A stretch of 9,628 nt of DNA from positions 1 to 9,628 of the forward strand of contig DATIXD010000373.1 in assembly GCA_035518875.1 (NCBI GenBank), read 5' to 3'. Below, one piece after another: positions 6,626-9,628 of this stretch (its first letter is position 1; each line of letters begins with the position of its first letter). The notes under the pieces were generated by a model. It saw only the letters and a program-made list of their open reading frames with translations. It was not told where the DNA came from and did not search any database. The stretch is from DATIXD01 sp035518875 (GTDB taxonomy: Bacteria; Pseudomonadota; Gammaproteobacteria; Methylococcales; Methylococcaceae). Position numbers and translations under genes: made by a program.

Positions 6626-7767
6626 GGCCGCACCTTGGTCCTAAGCACCTGCCAAATCCATATGGGGCCGGTGGCTCTCAACAAGAAGAACAGGGTCACG
6701 GCCAACATGACGCAGTAAACCCCCGAATAGCTGAGCCAGAGCGGAATCCGCTGGGTCATGAGCAGGCCTTGTGAAATGCGCTGTAGATTCTCGTAGGTCA
6801 GATAAATCAAGAAAGCGGTCAGCACGTTGCCAAACACGCCACCGCGCGGTGCCACGCGGGAAAGCGGGATCGCCAATAAGCTCAGAACCAGCGCGCCCAA
6901 AGGGATGGCCAAGCGTCGCTGCAACTCAGCCAACTCGCGGGGCGTCTTCGATTGCCATAAGACCATGCTGGGCTCCGCCTCGCGCTTGAGCGCGGCCTCT
7001 TCGCTGTCGTCCTCGTCGATTTTGACCGCATAATCCTCAAACTCGCTGATAATGAAATTGGCCTGACCCGGCGTACCCTGGTAACGCTGACCGAAATCCA
7101 ACACGACAAAATGCTCGCCGGTCTTGGTTTCCTTGAGATGACCGCTCTTGGCGATGATCACACCGGATTGTTCGCCCTGGCGGCTCTGCACGAAAATGTT
7201 GGTCATGGTGCCGTCCGTCTCTGACATCGCCTCAGTGTAGAGCACCACATCGCCCCGACTGAATTCGTTGAAACGGCCCGGCTTGATGCCGCGAAGGTCG
7301 GCGGTCTTTTCGTCCTTTCTCATGAGTTCCTGCACCTGCTGCTCCGACCAGGGCATCACCTGCAAGGCCAGATAAGCCGCGAGCAGGCTAAGCGGGACCA
7401 CCGTATAGGAAATAGCGCGATAAAGCCGGCTGAGGCCAACGCCGCTGGAAGCCAGGACCGACATTTCCTGGTCTCGGTACATCCGGCCGAATACCATCAG
7501 GATGCCTAGAAACAAGGCGGCGGGCAGCAGGATTATGAGGGCCGACAGGGTCTTCAGGCCGAGCAGCACGAATAAGGTATCGCCCGCTACCTCGCCTTCG
7601 ATGGCCTTGGTTAGGATGCTCAGGAATTTGCGGCTAACGATGATCGTCACCAGAACCGCCAACACTGAAGTGACCGTCTTGACGAGTTCTAGCGTTACCA
7701 TGCGGTCGAGAACCGGCAACAGTGACCAGCGCGAAGAAGAGGACGGTTTAAATGCAAGGGAATTCAT
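6622..7767 (-). CDS. lptF: LPS export ABC transporter permease LptF
   Basis: Partner of LptG in the inner-membrane LptB2FG complex for LPS export. The 381 residues include membrane segments at about 30-50, 73-95, 117-138, 285-304, 312-328 and 341-365. A periplasmic beta-rich domain at about 145-265 contains GVIIAKSGHL (202-211) and the FEDYAVKI stretch (243-250). The cytoplasmic coupling region is RMYRDQEMSVLASSGVG (95-111). Relative to E. coli LptF as I recall it, residues 1-22 look like an N-terminal extension, and Met23 (ATG at 7699-7701) would give a more typical start (MVTLELVKTV). Neither start has a recognisable Shine-Dalgarno sequence, so the upstream ATG at 7765-7767 is given but not secure. 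The gene diverges from pepA across 60 nt, the usual gammaproteobacterial arrangement. The LptB ATPase gene is not in the window. Confidence 0.94.
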   Translation of the reverse strand: MNSLAFKPSSSSRWSLLPVLDRMVTLELVKTVTSVLAVLVTIIVSRKFLSILTKAIEGEVAGDTLFVLLGLKTLSALIILLPAALFLGILMVFGRMYRDQEMSVLASSGVGLSRLYRAISYTVVPLSLLAAYLALQVMPWSEQQVQELMRKDEKTADLRGIKPGRFNEFSRGDVVLYTEAMSETDGTMTNIFVQSRQGEQSGVIIAKSGHLKETKTGEHFVVLDFGQRYQGTPGQANFIISEFEDYAVKIDEDDSEEAALKREAEPSMVLWQSKTPRELAELQRRLAIPLGALVLSLLAIPLSRVAPRGGVFGNVLTAFLIYLTYENLQRISQGLLMTQRIPLWLSYSGVYCVMLAVTLFFLLRATGPIWIWQVLRTKVRP

Positions 7768-7827
7768 AATAAGCTTTGCGGTTCTAATGACCCGCCCGAA
7801 TCACTGAAAAAACTGACGGATAATAGC
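7768..7827. promoter_or_regulatory. Divergent lptF / pepA promoter region
   Basis: Only 60 nt separate the two start codons, so unless promoters lie inside the genes, both transcripts start here. On the minus strand, TTTTCA and TAGAAC with an 18-nt spacer each match the sigma-70 consensus at four of six positions, a weak candidate for lptF. On the plus strand, GATAAT at 7819-7824 matches TATAAT at five of six positions, but it lies only 3 nt before the pepA ATG and could not produce a normal leader. No clear operator is seen. Confidence 0.35.
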
Positions 7828-9321
7828 ATGGACTACTCCATAAAATGCGACTCCCCGGAAAAGCTCGCCAGCGACTGCCTGATTCTCGGCTTCTACCAAA
7901 AGCGTAAATTGAGCGCGACTGCAGCCGCCGTGGATGAAATGCTGGGCGGCCTGATCACCCGTCTGCTCAAGCGCGACGATATCGAAGGCAAGGCCGGCGA
8001 CGCGCTGCTGATCAACAATGTGCCGCAAGGCAAGATCGAGCGCCTGCTCCTTCTGGGCCTCGGCAAAAAGGAAGAACTCAATAGTGCTGCTTACCGCAAG
8101 GCGCTAGGCGTTGCGGTCAAGACCTTGAAGGATACGGGCGCGAAAACCGCGGTCAGCTCGCTCCATGAAGCCGACGTCAAGGACCAGGACCTGACCTGGA
8201 AAGTTCGCCAGACGATCGAAGTCTTCGAAAATGGCCTGTACAAGTTCACCCAGATGAAAAAGGAAGGCGACAACAACAAGCCGCCGCGGCTCGCCAAGTT
8301 ACACTTCTTGCTCGAACACGAGGACGACAGCGCGGCTGCCGAAACCGGCCTCAAACAGGGCCAGGCGATCGCCGGTGGCATGCGGCTGAGTCGGGACATG
8401 GCCAATCTGCCGGGCAACATCTGCACCCCGTCCTATCTGGCGGAACAGGCGGAAAAACTGGGCAAGGCCCACAAGAGGGTCAAGGTCAAGATACTCGATG
8501 AAGCCGACCTGGAAGAGCTCGGCATGGGTTCGTTCCTGTCCGTCTCGAAGGGCAGTCGCCAGCCCGCCAAGCTGATCGTCATGGAATATCAAGGCGCATC
8601 CGCCAAGACCAAGCCTATCGTCCTGATCGGCAAGGGATTGACCTTCGATGCTGGCGGCATTTCGCTCAAGCCCGCGGCCAACATGGACGAGATGAAGTAC
8701 GACATGTGCGGCGGCGCCAGCGTGATCGGCGCCCTCCAGGTGGCGGCGGAACTGGCCCTGCCGGTCAATGTGGTGGGTCTGGTGCCGGCGTCTGAGAATT
8801 TGCCTGACGGCAACGCCAACAAGCCGGGAGACATCGTCACCAGCATGTCGGGCATGACGATCGAGATACTCAACACCGACGCCGAGGGACGTCTTTTGCT
8901 TTGCGACGCGCTGACCTACGCCAAACGCTACGAGCCCGCCGCCGTGATCGACGTGGCGACGCTCACCGGCGCCTGCATCGTGGCGCTGGGCCGGCATCCG
9001 AGCGGTCTCATGAGCAACGACGAAGAGCTTTGTCAGGCGCTGATCGGGGCCGGCGAAAAATCCTGCGACCGCCTCTGGCGTCTGCCGCTGTGGGACGAAT
9101 ACCAGGAGCAGCTGAAATCGAACTTCGCCGATATCGCCAACATCGGCGGACCGGACGGCGGCACGATCACGGCCGGGTGCTTCCTTTCCCGCTTCGCCAA
9201 GGACTTCAAGTGGGCGCATGTCGACATCGCCGGCACCGCCTGGAAGACCGGAACAGAAAAAGGCGCGACGGGGCGTCCGGTACCGCTGCTGTCCCAGTAC
9301 CTCATCGACCAGGCGCAATGA
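7828..9321 (+). CDS. pepA: Leucyl aminopeptidase PepA (M17 family, two-metal)
   Basis: Cytoplasmic metallopeptidase, hexameric in its relatives, that removes N-terminal residues (preferring Leu) from peptides. The 497 residues compare with about 503 in E. coli. The N-terminal macro-like domain covers about 1-160 and the catalytic domain about 185-497. Metal ligands by comparison with E. coli PepA are K269, D274 (GKGLTFDAGG), D292 (YDM), D351 and E353 in the M17 signature NTDAEGRL (349-356). K281 and R355 match the catalytic Lys and Arg. All are present, so the enzyme should be active. E. coli PepA also binds DNA (carAB control and Xer recombination); whether this one does cannot be told here. 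The ATG at 7828 has a weak ribosome binding site but gives the expected full-length start. The stop overlaps the holC start as ATGA, indicating coupling. Confidence 0.97.
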   Translation: MDYSIKCDSPEKLASDCLILGFYQKRKLSATAAAVDEMLGGLITRLLKRDDIEGKAGDALLINNVPQGKIERLLLLGLGKKEELNSAAYRKALGVAVKTLKDTGAKTAVSSLHEADVKDQDLTWKVRQTIEVFENGLYKFTQMKKEGDNNKPPRLAKLHFLLEHEDDSAAAETGLKQGQAIAGGMRLSRDMANLPGNICTPSYLAEQAEKLGKAHKRVKVKILDEADLEELGMGSFLSVSKGSRQPAKLIVMEYQGASAKTKPIVLIGKGLTFDAGGISLKPAANMDEMKYDMCGGASVIGALQVAAELALPVNVVGLVPASENLPDGNANKPGDIVTSMSGMTIEILNTDAEGRLLLCDALTYAKRYEPAAVIDVATLTGACIVALGRHPSGLMSNDEELCQALIGAGEKSCDRLWRLPLWDEYQEQLKSNFADIANIGGPDGGTITAGCFLSRFAKDFKWAHVDIAGTAWKTGTEKGATGRPVPLLSQYLIDQAQ

Positions 9322-9628
9322 CCCGCATCGATTTTTACGTACTGCCCACCTCGGATGCCCAGAACCGGCGGTTGCTGGCCTGCCGGTTGGCCGAAAAGGC
9401 CTACCGGCAGGGCATGAAGACCTACCTTCACACCGCCTCGGAGGAGGAAGACCGGATCATGGACGATCTGCTGTGGACCTTTCGCCAAGGAAGCTTCGTT
9501 CCCCACGAACGGGAAACGGTGCCCGAAGCGCAGCGCCAGGATGTCGCCGTGGTGATTGGGCACACGGCGCCACCGGACGACATCCGGGACCTTTTCATCA
9601 ATCTGAGCCAAGAAACGCCCCGATCGTT
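9318..9628 (+). CDS. holC: DNA polymerase III chi subunit HolC, 3' end beyond the window
   Basis: The first 103 codons of the chi subunit, which links the clamp loader to single-strand binding protein during replication. The reading frame stays open to the window edge, and the translation starts MTRIDFYVLP. It continues with LACRLAEKAYRQGMKTYLHT (20-39) and the family-typical DDLLWTFRQGSFVPHE (49-64), then a strand segment VAVVIGH (76-82). About 40 residues are missing relative to the 147-residue E. coli protein. The start overlaps the pepA stop (ATGA), and pepA-holC is the standard gammaproteobacterial order, usually followed by valS, which would lie beyond the window. Confidence 0.93.
   Translation, partial: MTRIDFYVLPTSDAQNRRLLACRLAEKAYRQGMKTYLHTASEEEDRIMDDLLWTFRQGSFVPHERETVPEAQRQDVAVVIGHTAPPDDIRDLFINLSQETPRS

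Noticed and set aside
8299..9318. Minus-strand frame of 339 codons
   Set aside because: It is fully antisense to pepA, whose catalytic residues are intact; long antisense frames are expected in GC-rich genes. Its translation is rich in Arg, Gly, His and Asp, with no recognisable domain.
1..9628. CRISPR array, tRNA/rRNA genes, insertion sequences, phage genes, inteins
   Set aside because: No regularly spaced repeats, no clover-leaf or rRNA sequence, no transposase or integrase frames were seen, and dnaB has normal length without an intein.

Overview
The window looks like an ordinary chromosomal segment of a fairly GC-rich Gram-negative bacterium, most likely a gammaproteobacterium. Enzymes and transporters for lipopolysaccharide (hldE, lptF, lptG) imply an outer membrane with heptose-containing LPS. 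The divergent order lptG-lptF / pepA-holC is the classic gammaproteobacterial arrangement, and dnaB followed by alr is also common there. The genus cannot be fixed from sequence reading alone.

Left part, all on the minus strand (read from 4631 down to 102): hldE (ADP-heptose synthesis), dnaB (replicative helicase), alr (alanine racemase) and a 201-residue protein resembling the uracil-DNA glycosylase superfamily. The genes are spaced 11 nt apart, overlapping, and 23 nt apart, so they form a likely operon. A perfect 15-bp hairpin repeat, cut by the window edge, lies just past the 3' end of the last gene.

Middle part: a 259-nt non-coding gap (4632-4890) between divergent genes holds a possible promoter for hldE, several short inverted repeats and a very strong ribosome binding site for a 64-residue two-helix membrane protein of unknown function (plus strand). 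An RDD-family membrane protein follows on the plus strand and overlaps, tail to tail, the end of lptG.

Right part: lptF and lptG (minus strand) encode the two membrane subunits of the LPS export ABC transporter. They diverge over 60 nt from pepA (leucyl aminopeptidase) and holC (DNA polymerase III chi subunit, cut by the window end) on the plus strand.

Nearly everything is housekeeping: envelope building (heptose, D-alanine, LPS export), replication (DnaB, chi) and peptide turnover. I see no CRISPR array, phage, transposase, toxin-antitoxin pair, RNA gene or obviously new system. The least explained items are the glycosylase-like gene with its neighbouring repeat, the small membrane protein, and the hairpin-rich gap at 4632-4890.
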